Position numbers and translations under genes: made by a program. The notes under the pieces are model-generated. The model was given only the letters and a program-made list of their open reading frames with translations. It did not search any database and was not told where the DNA came from. From an uncultured Eubacteriales bacterium (lineage in GTDB: Bacteria; Bacillota; Clostridia; Oscillospirales; Butyricicoccaceae), in NCBI GenBank assembly GCA_910579575.1, contig CAJTUM010000032.1, positions 5,657-17,780 of the forward strand: DNA of 12,124 bases, in the 5' to 3' direction. Numbering within the stretch: the stretch's first letter is position 1; each line of letters begins with the position of its first letter. Shown here piece after piece: positions 1-6,209 of the stretch.

Positions 1-2
1 AG

Positions 3-596
3 GAGGAGGCTGATTATCTGAGCCGCTACACCGGCAAGGAGGAGGATATTCGCCAGACTTTGATCGAGCGAAACCTGCGGCTGGTGGCTTATATTGCCCG
101 GAAATTTGAAAACACAGGCATCGGCATTGAGGACTTGATTTCTATTGGCGCTATTGGGCTGATTAAAGCGGTGAACACCTACCGCTCGGATAAAAACACC
201 AAGCTGGCTACCTATGCTTCCCGGTGCATTGAAAACGAGATTTTGATGGTGCTGCGCAAAAACGCCGGTCAGAGGTCTGAAGTTTCCATTGACGAGCCGC
301 TGAACACCGATTGGGACGGCAACGAGCTGCTGCTTTCAGATATCTTGGGCACAGAGCCCGATTGCGTCATGCGCCCGGTAGAAGACGACGCCGACCGGGA
401 AATGCTGGCGCAATCCATCCGCCGGTTGACGCCCCGAGAGCAGCAGATTATCACCATGCGTTTCGGTCTGGGAGGCCGAGACGAGCTGACTCAAAAAGAG
501 GTGGCGGATATCATGGGCATCTCTCAATCATATATCTCCCGGTTGGAAAAGCGAATCATCAGCCGGTTGAAAAAGGAAATGACCCGCAGCATGTAA
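3..596 (+). CDS. sigE: RNA polymerase sporulation sigma factor SigE, 5' end cut by window edge
   Basis: Mother-cell-specific early sporulation sigma factor of the sigma-70 family. It directs RNA polymerase to engulfment, cortex and coat genes. The frame is open from base 3 without a start codon, so the gene begins before the window. The TTG at 60 is the internal leucine of the LIERNLRLV segment, not a start. Seen in order: region 2.1 (IERNLRLVAYIARKFENTG), region 2 core (EDLISIGAIGLIKAVNTY), region 2.4 (KLATYASRCIENEILM), the SigE-like segment RSEVSIDEPLNTDWDGNELL, and a C-terminal region 4 helix-turn-helix (TQKEVADIMGISQSYISRLE). The match to remembered Bacillus subtilis SigE is strong throughout. 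The pro-sequence cleaved by SpoIIGA would lie off-window, and spoIIGA is probably the next gene upstream. sigG follows in the same direction after 99 bases, the usual sigE-sigG order. Confidence 0.97.
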   Translation, partial: EEADYLSRYTGKEEDIRQTLIERNLRLVAYIARKFENTGIGIEDLISIGAIGLIKAVNTYRSDKNTKLATYASRCIENEILMVLRKNAGQRSEVSIDEPLNTDWDGNELLLSDILGTEPDCVMRPVEDDADREMLAQSIRRLTPREQQIITMRFGLGGRDELTQKEVADIMGISQSYISRLEKRIISRLKKEMTRSM

Positions 597-609
597 AAAT
601 CCAATATCA

Positions 610-639
610 GTATGAAACCCCCTGGCGGCGGCAATACTA
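610..639 (+). promoter_or_regulatory. Candidate SigF/SigG-type promoter for sigG
   Basis: In the 99-base sigE-sigG gap there is GTATG at 610-614, then exactly 18 bases, then AATACTA at 633-639. The forespore consensus as I recall it (gHATR, 18 bases, CATnHTA) is matched at every position except the first C of the -10. This fits the known biology, in which sigG is transcribed in the forespore by SigF and then by SigG itself. The predicted start near 646 would leave a leader of about 50 bases before the sigG ribosome-binding site. This is a motif match by eye, not a demonstrated promoter. Confidence 0.55.
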
Positions 640-695
640 TCTTCAGCGGCGCAATGAACAAACGAAGCGCCTTCTGAAAGGAAAAGGGGGACATT

Positions 696-1466
696 ATGCA
701 GGGCAAAGTGGAGATCTGCGGCGTCAACACGGCCAAGCTCCAGGTGTTGACGGGAAAGGAAACCGCCCGCCTGCTGGAGCAATGCCGCCAGGGAGATAAA
801 AAGGCTCGGGAACAACTGATCGGCGGCAATTTGCGGCTGGTGCTGTCTGTAGTCCAGCGCTTCACGGGCCGGGGAGAGCCGGCGGACGACCTATTTCAGG
901 TGGGCTGCGTGGGGCTGATTAAATCCATCGATAATTTTGACACCAGCCTCAACGTGCGCTTTTCCACCTATGCCGTACCGATGATTATCGGCGAAATCCG
1001 CCGATATCTGCGGGACAACAGCGCTCTGCGGGTGAGCCGGTCTTTGCGGGATAACGCCTACAAGGCTCTGACCGCCCGAGAGAAATTTACCAGCGAACAT
1101 CAGCGGGAACCCACTGTGGATGAAATTGCCAAAATGTTGGACATGAAACGGGAAGACGTGGTTTTTGCGCTGGACGCCATCGCAGACCCAGTGTCGCTTT
1201 ACGACCCAGTTTACCAGGACGGGGGCGACGCCGTCTGCGTGATGGATCAAGTACGGGACACCAAGAACACCGACGACAGCTGGATTGAGCAGATCGCCAT
1301 CAAGCAGGCGATGGCCGGGCTGAACGACCGGGAAAAGCGTATTTTGGCCCTGCGGTTTTACGACGGCAAGACTCAAATTGAAGTGGCCAAGGAAATCGGA
1401 ATCTCCCAAGCCCAGGTATCCCGGCTGGAAAAGGGCGTGATCGAAAAAATCAAAAAGCAGCTTTAG
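696..1466 (+). CDS. sigG: RNA polymerase sporulation sigma factor SigG
   Basis: Late forespore sigma factor that transcribes genes for spore DNA protection and germination. The 256 residues are near the family's usual ~260. The N-terminal KVEICGVNTAKL signature (residues 4-15) is specific to SigG. Region 2 runs from GGNLRLVLSVVQRF (about 43) through DDLFQVGCVGLIKSIDNF (64-81) to FSTYAVPMIIGEIRRYLRD (89-107). Region 3 follows, then the PVSLYDPVYQDGGD segment (165-178). Region 4 carries the helix-turn-helix TQIEVAKEIGISQAQVSRLE (226-245). The ATG at 696 has AAAGGGGG at 683-690, five bases upstream. It lies downstream of sigE and behind a SigF/SigG-type promoter. No clear intrinsic terminator follows. 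The residue aligned with Asn45 of the B. subtilis protein is glycine here (residue 43). Confidence 0.97.
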   Translation: MQGKVEICGVNTAKLQVLTGKETARLLEQCRQGDKKAREQLIGGNLRLVLSVVQRFTGRGEPADDLFQVGCVGLIKSIDNFDTSLNVRFSTYAVPMIIGEIRRYLRDNSALRVSRSLRDNAYKALTAREKFTSEHQREPTVDEIAKMLDMKREDVVFALDAIADPVSLYDPVYQDGGDAVCVMDQVRDTKNTDDSWIEQIAIKQAMAGLNDREKRILALRFYDGKTQIEVAKEIGISQAQVSRLEKGVIEKIKKQL

Positions 1467-1497
1467 GCTGGCGGGCGCCTCTCAAACAAAAAAACTC

Positions 1498-1525
1498 TTG
1501 ACATTGGCGGCAGACGCGGTATACT
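1498..1525 (+). promoter_or_regulatory. SigA-type promoter of the riboswitch-ribU transcript
   Basis: A perfect -35 TTGACA at 1498-1503 and a -10 TATACT at 1520-1525 are separated by 16 bases. Transcription would start around 1532, some 23 bases before the first riboswitch helix, and read through the FMN aptamer into ribU. It begins only about 30 bases after the sigG stop, so ribU is uncoupled from forespore transcription of sigG, although read-through from sigG is possible because no terminator lies between. Confidence 0.82.
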
Positions 1526-1554
1526 GATATCGCAAAAGACAACGGAATATTGGG

Positions 1555-1682
1555 ATGTCTTCGGGGCAGGGTGCAATTCCCGATCGGCGGTAACAGTCCG
1601 CGAGCGCTTAGGCGCAGGAGCGAAAGCTCAGGACCTGGTGGAATTCCAGGACCGACAGTATAGTCTGGATGAGAGAAGATGT
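1555..1682 (+). ncRNA. FMN riboswitch (RFN element) aptamer
   Basis: cis-acting leader that binds flavin mononucleotide. It carries the conserved RFN blocks: GGGGCAGGGTG and AATTCCCGATCGGCGGTAA near 1563-1592, AGTCCGCGAGCGC near 1595-1607, CAGGACCTGGTG near 1629-1640, and CCGACAGTATAGTCTGGATG near 1652-1671. The closing helix P1 pairs 1555-1562 with 1675-1682 (Watson-Crick at 1558-1562/1675-1679, extended by wobble pairs). The element lies between a SigA promoter and ribU, so it most likely turns ribU off when FMN is plentiful. Confidence 0.97.
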
Positions 1683-1701
1683 GCGGCAATCAAGCGGTAT
1701 C

Positions 1702-1756
1702 GCCGCCCTGGCCTTGGGCCGGAGGCGCGGGGCGGCTGCTTTTGGTGAACGCGCCT
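1702..1756 (+). promoter_or_regulatory. Candidate antiterminator / anti-antiterminator of the FMN riboswitch
   Basis: Two helices are possible between the aptamer and the terminator. Helix A pairs GCCGCCC (1702-1708) with GGGCGGC (1730-1736). Helix B pairs AGGCGCG (1723-1729) with CGCGCCT (1750-1756). They cannot both form without a pseudoknot, because 1723-1729 lies in the loop of helix A. Helix B uses bases 1752-1756 of the terminator's 5' arm and so would block termination. The inference is that helix B permits ribU transcription and that FMN binding favours helix A plus the terminator. Pairings are seen in sequence; the switching model is inferred. Confidence 0.45.
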
Positions 1757-1786
1757 GGAAGACTCGCAACCTTCCAGGCGTTTTTT
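1752..1786 (+). terminator. Intrinsic terminator, riboswitch expression platform
   Basis: A perfect 10-bp stem, CGCCTGGAAG at 1752-1761 with CTTCCAGGCG at 1771-1780, encloses a 9-base loop and is followed at once by six T (1781-1786). It lies 46 bases before the ribU start codon, so when formed it would stop transcription before the gene. This is the standard arrangement for a transcription-terminating FMN riboswitch. Confidence 0.9.
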
Positions 1787-1831
1787 GCGCCCGGCAAACG
1801 CCGGAATTCTTACTTAAGGAGGCGTTTTTTG

Positions 1832-2482
1832 ATGAAACGCGATACCAAAAAGCTCACGACCATTGCCATGATGTGCGCGCTGGCCTACATTGTGATGTTC
1901 GTGGCTCGCATCCCCGTTGTGCTATTCCTGAAATACGACCCCAAGGACGTGGTCATCGCCATCGGCGGATTTTTGTTTGGCCCGCTGACTTCCTTCGTGA
2001 TTTCTGCCGTGGTATCTCTGGTAGAGATGTTCACCGTCAGCGAAACCGGCTTTTGGGGGCTGCTGATGAACATTTTGTCCAGCTGTTCGTTCGCCTGCAC
2101 GGCGGCCTTTCTTTACAAAAAGCGTCACAATAGGAAAGGCGCTGTGATCGGCCTGATTTCGGGCGTGGCCGCCATGGTAGCGGTGATGATGCTGTGGAAT
2201 TACCTGATTACCCCCATCTATATGGGTTATCCTCGGGCCGCTGTGGCCGAATTGTTGCTGCCTGCCTTTCTGCCGTTTAACCTGCTGAAAGGCGGCTTGA
2301 ACGCCGCCATTACAATACTGCTCTACAAGCCGGTGGTAACGGCGCTGCGCAAGGCGGGGTTGGCGCCGGAATCCAAGGGAGACGCCGGAGCGCCCCAGGG
2401 GAGTTTGGGCGTGACGCTGGCGGCTCTGATGGCGCTGGTCACCTGCGTTCTGTTGGTATTGGTGATGAAAGGCGTCATCTAA
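1832..2482 (+). CDS. ribU: Riboflavin ECF transporter S component RibU
   Basis: Membrane substrate-binding (S) subunit of an energy-coupling-factor importer for riboflavin. It works with shared EcfA/EcfA'/EcfT subunits, not encoded here. The 216-aa protein has about five or six hydrophobic helices and the RibU-like segment LKYDPKDVVIAIGGFLFGPL (residues ~30-49), followed by a helix with VVSLVEMFTVSETGFWGLLMN. The ATG at 1832 is chosen because AAGGAGG (1816-1822) lies nine bases upstream; the frame stays open further 5', but that part overlaps the riboswitch and terminator. The upstream FMN riboswitch independently supports the substrate. A rather long polar stretch (about residues 168-185) precedes the last hydrophobic helix. 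No riboflavin synthesis genes are present in the window, so whether the cell also makes the vitamin cannot be judged. Confidence 0.93.
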   Translation: MKRDTKKLTTIAMMCALAYIVMFVARIPVVLFLKYDPKDVVIAIGGFLFGPLTSFVISAVVSLVEMFTVSETGFWGLLMNILSSCSFACTAAFLYKKRHNRKGAVIGLISGVAAMVAVMMLWNYLITPIYMGYPRAAVAELLLPAFLPFNLLKGGLNAAITILLYKPVVTALRKAGLAPESKGDAGAPQGSLGVTLAALMALVTCVLLVLVMKGVI

Positions 2483-2497
2483 TCGGCGTTTAGGGCC

Positions 2498-2523
2498 AAG
2501 GCCCGTTTCAAGTCGGCCTTTTG
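2498..2523 (+). terminator. Weak candidate terminator after ribU
   Basis: AAGGCC (2498-2503) can pair with GGCCTT (2515-2520) around an 11-base loop, and the 3' arm runs into TTTT (2519-2522). It begins 16 bases after the ribU stop. The stem is only six base pairs, so it is a modest terminator at best. A stronger hairpin follows at 2547-2576 but lacks a T tract. Confidence 0.4.
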
Positions 2524-2546
2524 TGAAAAAGGTTGTTGATTCCATT

Positions 2547-2576
2547 GACGAGGCTGGTCGCGCCGCCAGCCTCGTC
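2547..2576. repeat. Perfect 11-bp inverted repeat (hairpin) between ribU and the 171-aa gene
   Basis: GACGAGGCTGG (2547-2557) and CCAGCCTCGTC (2566-2576) are exact inverted copies with an 8-base loop. The GC-rich stem is very stable as RNA. It is followed by GTGTGTTTG on the plus strand and has no T run on the minus strand, so it is not a textbook terminator. It may act as a processing or attenuation hairpin, an operator, or a degenerate terminator backing up 2498-2523. It lies 94 bases before the next start codon. Confidence 0.6.
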
Positions 2577-2670
2577 GTGTGTTTGCGGGCGCTTGCCGCT
2601 ATGGCTTAAGTGTGGGGGAGGATCTTCCGATATCTTCAATATAGAAACGATTCGGAAGGGAGAGAGCAAG

Positions 2671-3186
2671 ATGGAGCTGAAGGTATCGAGCAAAAAGCTG
2701 GGAGCGCCGACGCGGATAACGACGCAGAAAAACAAGAATGAACCGCAAGGCAAAGAAGGACTGCAGACATGGCATCGCGGCGATCGGCTGACGCTTTCCC
2801 GCCAGGCGCTGTCGATATTGGAGCAGCGCAACCGGGAAAATTGGGAGCAGGCCCAAAGGCGCCGAGAGCAGGCCAAGGGCCAGGGAAAAAACGAGGAAAA
2901 AATGCTGGATTCCCTGGAGCGAGGTCTTAGGACCATGAAACTTTGCAATCGAATCGCCGCCCGTATTCGGGCCGGAGACCGAGTGCCGCCAGAGGATTTG
3001 CGTTATCTGATGAAAAACGACCCCGCCGGCTATCGGCTGGCTATGGCAATGCGCAAGCCCAAAGAACATCCCAAGGAATGGGAATCTGCTCTGGAGGATC
3101 AGGACAGGCAAGAAACGCAAGGCGAGAATACAGAAGGAGCGACGGAGAGGAGCGGCGGCGAAATTTCTGGAGGGGCGGAGGTATGA
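2671..3186 (+). CDS. Conserved-looking hypothetical protein, charged, 171 aa
   Basis: I cannot name a family with confidence. The ATG at 2671 follows GAAGGGAG within a good ribosome-binding distance. The frame is open further 5', but that stretch lacks a start with a ribosome site and covers the hairpin. Layout: a basic, probably disordered N-terminus (1-40); a helix with TLSRQALSIL (41-50); a highly charged probable coiled coil (51-90, rich in R/E/Q/K); a compact segment with LCNRIAARIRAGDRVPPEDLRYLMKNDPAGYRLAMAMR (91-128, written here as one motif region: key residues C92, R94, I95, R98, G102, D103, V105, P106, D109, D117, Y121), which looks the most conserved; then an acidic, glycine-rich tail. 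No signal peptide or membrane helix is seen. Its stop TGA overlaps an in-frame ATG of the HAD gene, so the two are probably cotranscribed and coupled. Confidence 0.8.
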   Translation: MELKVSSKKLGAPTRITTQKNKNEPQGKEGLQTWHRGDRLTLSRQALSILEQRNRENWEQAQRRREQAKGQGKNEEKMLDSLERGLRTMKLCNRIAARIRAGDRVPPEDLRYLMKNDPAGYRLAMAMRKPKEHPKEWESALEDQDRQETQGENTEGATERSGGEISGGAEV

Positions 3187-3203
3187 GCGAAAGGAGGGCG
3201 CCA

Positions 3204-4043
3204 ATGAATCGGCGGAAGACGCTCTATGTCTCCGATCTGGATGGAACGCTGTTGCGGGGCGATGAGACCCTTTCGCCTTTCACCATCCAAACCGTCAACC
3301 AGCTGACAGAGCAAGGGATGTTGTTTTCTTATGCCACCGCCCGTTCTCATGTGACGGCAGGCAAAATTACAGAAAAAATGACGCCCCAAATTCCGGTTAT
3401 CGTCTATAACGGCGCGTTTATCTTGCCCAATGGAGGCGGAAAACCGCTGAGAGCTTGTTATTTCCAACCGAAAGAGGCGCAATATATTCTGGAATTGTTG
3501 AACGGTCGAGGGATTTTTCCCATTGTCTATGCGACAATAGAGGGCAAAGAGAAATTTTCTTACTGGCCGGAACAGTTAAACGGCGGGATGAAGGCTTTTT
3601 TGAAAAGCAGGAAAGGGGATATTCGAGAAAATCCGACGGATAGGGCTGGTTTGGGCCAAGGAAAGCTCTTTTATTTCACCTGCATTGATCAGCCGGAGCG
3701 GCTGGGACCTGTTTATGCTTTGCTGAAAGACCGATTTCAGTGCGTTTACCATCGGGAGCTCTACACCGGAGAACAATGGCTGGAAGTCATGCCTCGGCAG
3801 GCTACCAAAGCGCAGGCCGTTTTGGAGCTGAAGGAACGGTTGGGCTGCCAAAAGGTTGTTTGTTTTGGCGATGGAATCAACGATTTGCCTATGTTTGCGG
3901 CAGCGGAAGAAGGCTATGCAGTAGCCAATGCCTGTCAGGCGCTAAAAGACGCCGCTTCAGCGGTGATCGACAGCGCAGAGCAAGACGGCGTGGCTAAAAA
4001 ACTGCTGGAGCTTTGGAACAAAGAAAGGGAAAAAATCGTCTAA
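3204..4043 (+). CDS. Cof-type HAD-IIB family hydrolase
   Basis: Predicted cytoplasmic haloacid-dehalogenase-superfamily phosphatase. The family typically hydrolyses sugar phosphates, flavin mononucleotide or pyridoxal phosphate, and the substrate here is unknown. Motif I is DLDGTLL (nucleophile Asp11, acid Asp13). Motif II lies in SYATARS (about 42-48, a variant of the common ATGR). A lysine in ATKAQA is the likely motif III. Motif IV is FGDGINDLPMF with the metal-binding aspartates. The 279 residues and the large cap between motifs II and III fit subfamily IIB. The start at 3204 is preferred because AAAGGAGGG (3190-3198) stands just upstream. An alternative ATG at 3183 overlaps the previous stop and would add seven residues. 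A link to flavin from the nearby ribU is possible but unproven. Confidence 0.9.
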   Translation: MNRRKTLYVSDLDGTLLRGDETLSPFTIQTVNQLTEQGMLFSYATARSHVTAGKITEKMTPQIPVIVYNGAFILPNGGGKPLRACYFQPKEAQYILELLNGRGIFPIVYATIEGKEKFSYWPEQLNGGMKAFLKSRKGDIRENPTDRAGLGQGKLFYFTCIDQPERLGPVYALLKDRFQCVYHRELYTGEQWLEVMPRQATKAQAVLELKERLGCQKVVCFGDGINDLPMFAAAEEGYAVANACQALKDAASAVIDSAEQDGVAKKLLELWNKEREKIV

Positions 4044-4075
4044 TTTGGCAAACAGAGAAACAGGAGGCGATTTTG

Positions 4076-5332
4076 TTGCGCAAAAAACGTATCATGTCTT
4101 GGGGGTTGCTGCTGGCGACGGCTGCGGCGCTTTTGACAGGCTGCGGCCAGAGCCATGCCCAGGAGCTGACCAAAGGGATGGAAAGCGCCGCTCAAGCGGG
4201 GGATTATGGAAGCGCGGAAGCCCAAGCCGTTACCGGCTTTGGCGTCCAATTATTGCAGCAAGCGTACCAGGCAGGGGAAGAGGGAGAGAATATTTTGCTT
4301 TCGCCGCTTTCCGCCGCTTACGCCCTGGGCATGACGGCCAACGGCGCTCAGGGGCGGACGCTGGAACAGATGGAGCAGGTTTTGGGTCTGCCAGCAGACC
4401 GGTTGGGTCAGGGGTTGGGCGGTTATCTGGCCCAAACGCAGGGGGAAGAGCAACTGCGGCTGGCCAACTCCCTGTGGCTCAATGAGAAAGAAGCCTTTCA
4501 GCCGCGCCAGACTTTTTTGGAAAAAGCCGTGGGACAGTATCAGGCTCAAGTGTATCAGGGTCCCTTTGACGATGAAACGCGAAAGCAGATCAATCGTTGG
4601 GTCAGCAAGAAAACCGAGGGCATGATTCCTGTTATCTTGCGGGAATTGAAGTCGACGGATGTGATGATTCTGCTGAACGCCTTGTGTTTTGACGCCAAAT
4701 GGGAGGAACCCTACCAGAAAGCCCAGATACGGCAGGAGGAGTTCGCCACAGAAGCAGGGGAGAAGCGCCAGGCGCAGATGATGTATTCCAGCGAAGAAAT
4801 CTATTGGGAGCTGGAGGGAGGCCAGGGGTTTTTGAAGCCCTATGCGGGAGGGCAATATGCTTTTGCGGCCTTGCTGCCGCCGGAGGGAACTTCCATGGCG
4901 GATTTTTTGCCGCTGATTACAGGCGAAGGCTTGGCCCAGGCGCTGGAAGCGGCTCGTATGGAGGAAATTAGGGCGGCGATTCCCCAATTCAAATGCCAGG
5001 GCGATTACCGTTTGGATGATTTTTTAAAGGAACTGGGCATGACGGACGCTTTTGACTCAAAAGCGGCGGATTTTTCCTCCTTAGGCGCCTCGGAAGACGG
5101 GCCCATTTATGTGGATCGCGCGTTGCAAAAGACCTATATTGAAGTGAACAACCAGGGAACCAAAGCGGCGGCTGTGACCGCTGTAGCGCCGGGAGACGGA
5201 GCGGCCCCACAGGAGCCGAAGCAGATTTATGAAATCTACTTGGAGCGGCCCTTTTTGTACCTGCTGCTGGACCGGCGGACCAACACGCCGCTGATGATGG
5301 GCGTGACGATGGACGTGGCGGAGGCAGCCTGA
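4076..5332 (+). CDS. Serpin-family lipoprotein (secreted protease inhibitor)
   Basis: Predicted surface-anchored serpin, a suicide inhibitor that traps serine or cysteine proteases. The start is TTG at 4076: AGGAGG (4062-4067) lies eight bases upstream, whereas the first in-frame ATG (4094) is too far. An adjacent in-frame TTG at 4073 is possible. The 418-aa product begins with RKKR, a hydrophobic stretch and the lipobox LTGC (Cys23), so the mature form should be lipid-anchored. Serpin hallmarks: SPLSAAYALGMTANGAQG, INRWVSKKTEGMI, LLNALCFDAKW, and near the C-terminus the hinge NNQGTKAAAVTAV (about 358-370), then ERPFLYLLLDRRTNTPLMMG. The small residues after Gly-Thr indicate an inhibitory type. 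P13 is Lys where Glu is usual. The loop from hinge to RPF looks about six residues longer than in alpha-1-antitrypsin. P1 cannot be assigned; by antitrypsin counting it would fall in PGDGAA. The gene lies 32 bases after the HAD gene. Confidence 0.93.
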   Translation: MRKKRIMSWGLLLATAAALLTGCGQSHAQELTKGMESAAQAGDYGSAEAQAVTGFGVQLLQQAYQAGEEGENILLSPLSAAYALGMTANGAQGRTLEQMEQVLGLPADRLGQGLGGYLAQTQGEEQLRLANSLWLNEKEAFQPRQTFLEKAVGQYQAQVYQGPFDDETRKQINRWVSKKTEGMIPVILRELKSTDVMILLNALCFDAKWEEPYQKAQIRQEEFATEAGEKRQAQMMYSSEEIYWELEGGQGFLKPYAGGQYAFAALLPPEGTSMADFLPLITGEGLAQALEAARMEEIRAAIPQFKCQGDYRLDDFLKELGMTDAFDSKAADFSSLGASEDGPIYVDRALQKTYIEVNNQGTKAAAVTAVAPGDGAAPQEPKQIYEIYLERPFLYLLLDRRTNTPLMMGVTMDVAEAA

Positions 5333-5375
5333 GCGCCGGCTTCTGTTTTCTGAAAAAACAAAATGCAGATTCCAT

Positions 5376-5404
5376 AAAAAAAGACGGCGGACGCCGTCTT
5401 TTTT
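5376..5404. terminator. Bidirectional intrinsic terminator between serpin and sigF
   Basis: AAGACGGC (5381-5388) pairs with GCCGTCTT (5393-5400) around a four-base loop. An A run precedes it (5376-5382) and a T run follows (5399-5404). On the plus strand it ends the serpin operon 43 bases after the stop. Read on the minus strand it gives seven T after the stem and ends the spoIIA operon. Convergent operons sharing one hairpin is an economical arrangement. Confidence 0.92.
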
Positions 5405-5492
5405 GTCGGCAAGCGCCGATATCTCTGCCGCGAGACGCACAACCGGCCTCGGCCGCTTTTCGCGTTGCGAATGTTCGAGTTTTAGGCCCCTT

Positions 5493-6209
5493 TCATTCTC
5501 CCAATATTGTCCGTATTCGCTGGATGGCGCGGCGCTCCAGCCGCGAAACCTGCACCTGAGATACCCCCAAGGCTTGGGCGGTTTTTTGTTGCGTCATATC
5601 CCGGAAATACCGAAGCAAAATCACAGCCCGTTCCCGCTCGGGCAGCTGCTGGACGGCGCTCTTCACCGCCATGCGCTCTATGCGGGCTTCTTCGTCGTCT
5701 TCGGCCGGGCAGATATCCATCAGCCGAAAACCGTCCTCCCCGATTTCCGCATTCAGCGACACAGCGGATTGGCAGGCGGTTTCTCCGGCGGCGATTTCCT
5801 CCGGCGGGATACCCGTTGCCTCCGCCAGCTCCGAAAGCCGAGGTTCCCGGCCCAGCTGTTCGCTGAGCCGCTGCCGGGCTTGCGCCACCTTGCTTTGGGC
5901 CTCTTTGACGCTGCGGCTCACCTTAATCATGCCGTCGTCCCGCAAAAAGCGACGGATTTCTCCGGCGATTTTTGGAACGGCGTAAGTAGAAAATTGGGTG
6001 TCAAAAGCGGCGTCAAAGCCCTCCACCGCTTTGAGAAGGCCGATACAGCCCAGCTGGAACAGGTCGTCGCTGTCCACGCCTCGGCCAAAGAAACGCCGGG
6101 CCACGCTCCATACCAAGGGGCTGTTCTGCTCCACCAGCCGTTCCATGGCCTGCTTGTCCCCCTGCTGCGCTCTGCGTATCAGCTCGCTTCGTTCTTCCAC
6201 GCCGGTCAA
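5493..6209 (-). CDS. sigF: RNA polymerase sporulation sigma factor SigF
   Basis: First forespore-specific sigma factor, kept inactive by SpoIIAB until SpoIIAA releases it. The 238 residues show region 2 (about 28-100, with DDLFQLGCIGLLKAVEGF at 48-65 and QFSTYAVPKIAGEIRRFLRD at 72-91), the KVSRSVKE segment, region 3, and a C-terminal helix-turn-helix (QQKTAQALGVSQVQVSRLE, 207-225). The preferred start is TTG at 6209: AGGAGGG lies nine bases upstream, and its first bases overlap the spoIIAB stop (TTGA), suggesting translational coupling. A GTG three codons in is the alternative. The start is slightly shorter than Bacillus SigF. It is the last gene of spoIIA, with a terminator 88 bases beyond its stop. 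No spoVA genes follow, unlike in Bacillus. Confidence 0.96.
   Translation of the reverse strand: MTGVEERSELIRRAQQGDKQAMERLVEQNSPLVWSVARRFFGRGVDSDDLFQLGCIGLLKAVEGFDAAFDTQFSTYAVPKIAGEIRRFLRDDGMIKVSRSVKEAQSKVAQARQRLSEQLGREPRLSELAEATGIPPEEIAAGETACQSAVSLNAEIGEDGFRLMDICPAEDDEEARIERMAVKSAVQQLPERERAVILLRYFRDMTQQKTAQALGVSQVQVSRLERRAIQRIRTILGE

Noticed and set aside
60..62. TTG as the start of sigE
   Set aside because: The frame is open to the left edge and encodes typical SigE residues just before it, so this is an internal leucine in LIERNLRLV.
1679..1831. N-terminal extension of RibU
   Set aside because: It would be read through the riboswitch terminator and lacks family similarity; a strong ribosome-binding site precedes the ATG at 1832.
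2533..2670. N-terminal extension of the 171-aa protein
   Set aside because: The stretch covers the 11-bp hairpin and has no ribosome site; the ATG at 2671 does.
5493..6209. SigB-type general stress sigma factor instead of SigF
   Set aside because: Gene order spoIIAA-spoIIAB-sigF and the close SpoIIAB match (NEGFAR, ARQPLFTT) point to the sporulation locus rather than rsbV-rsbW-sigB.
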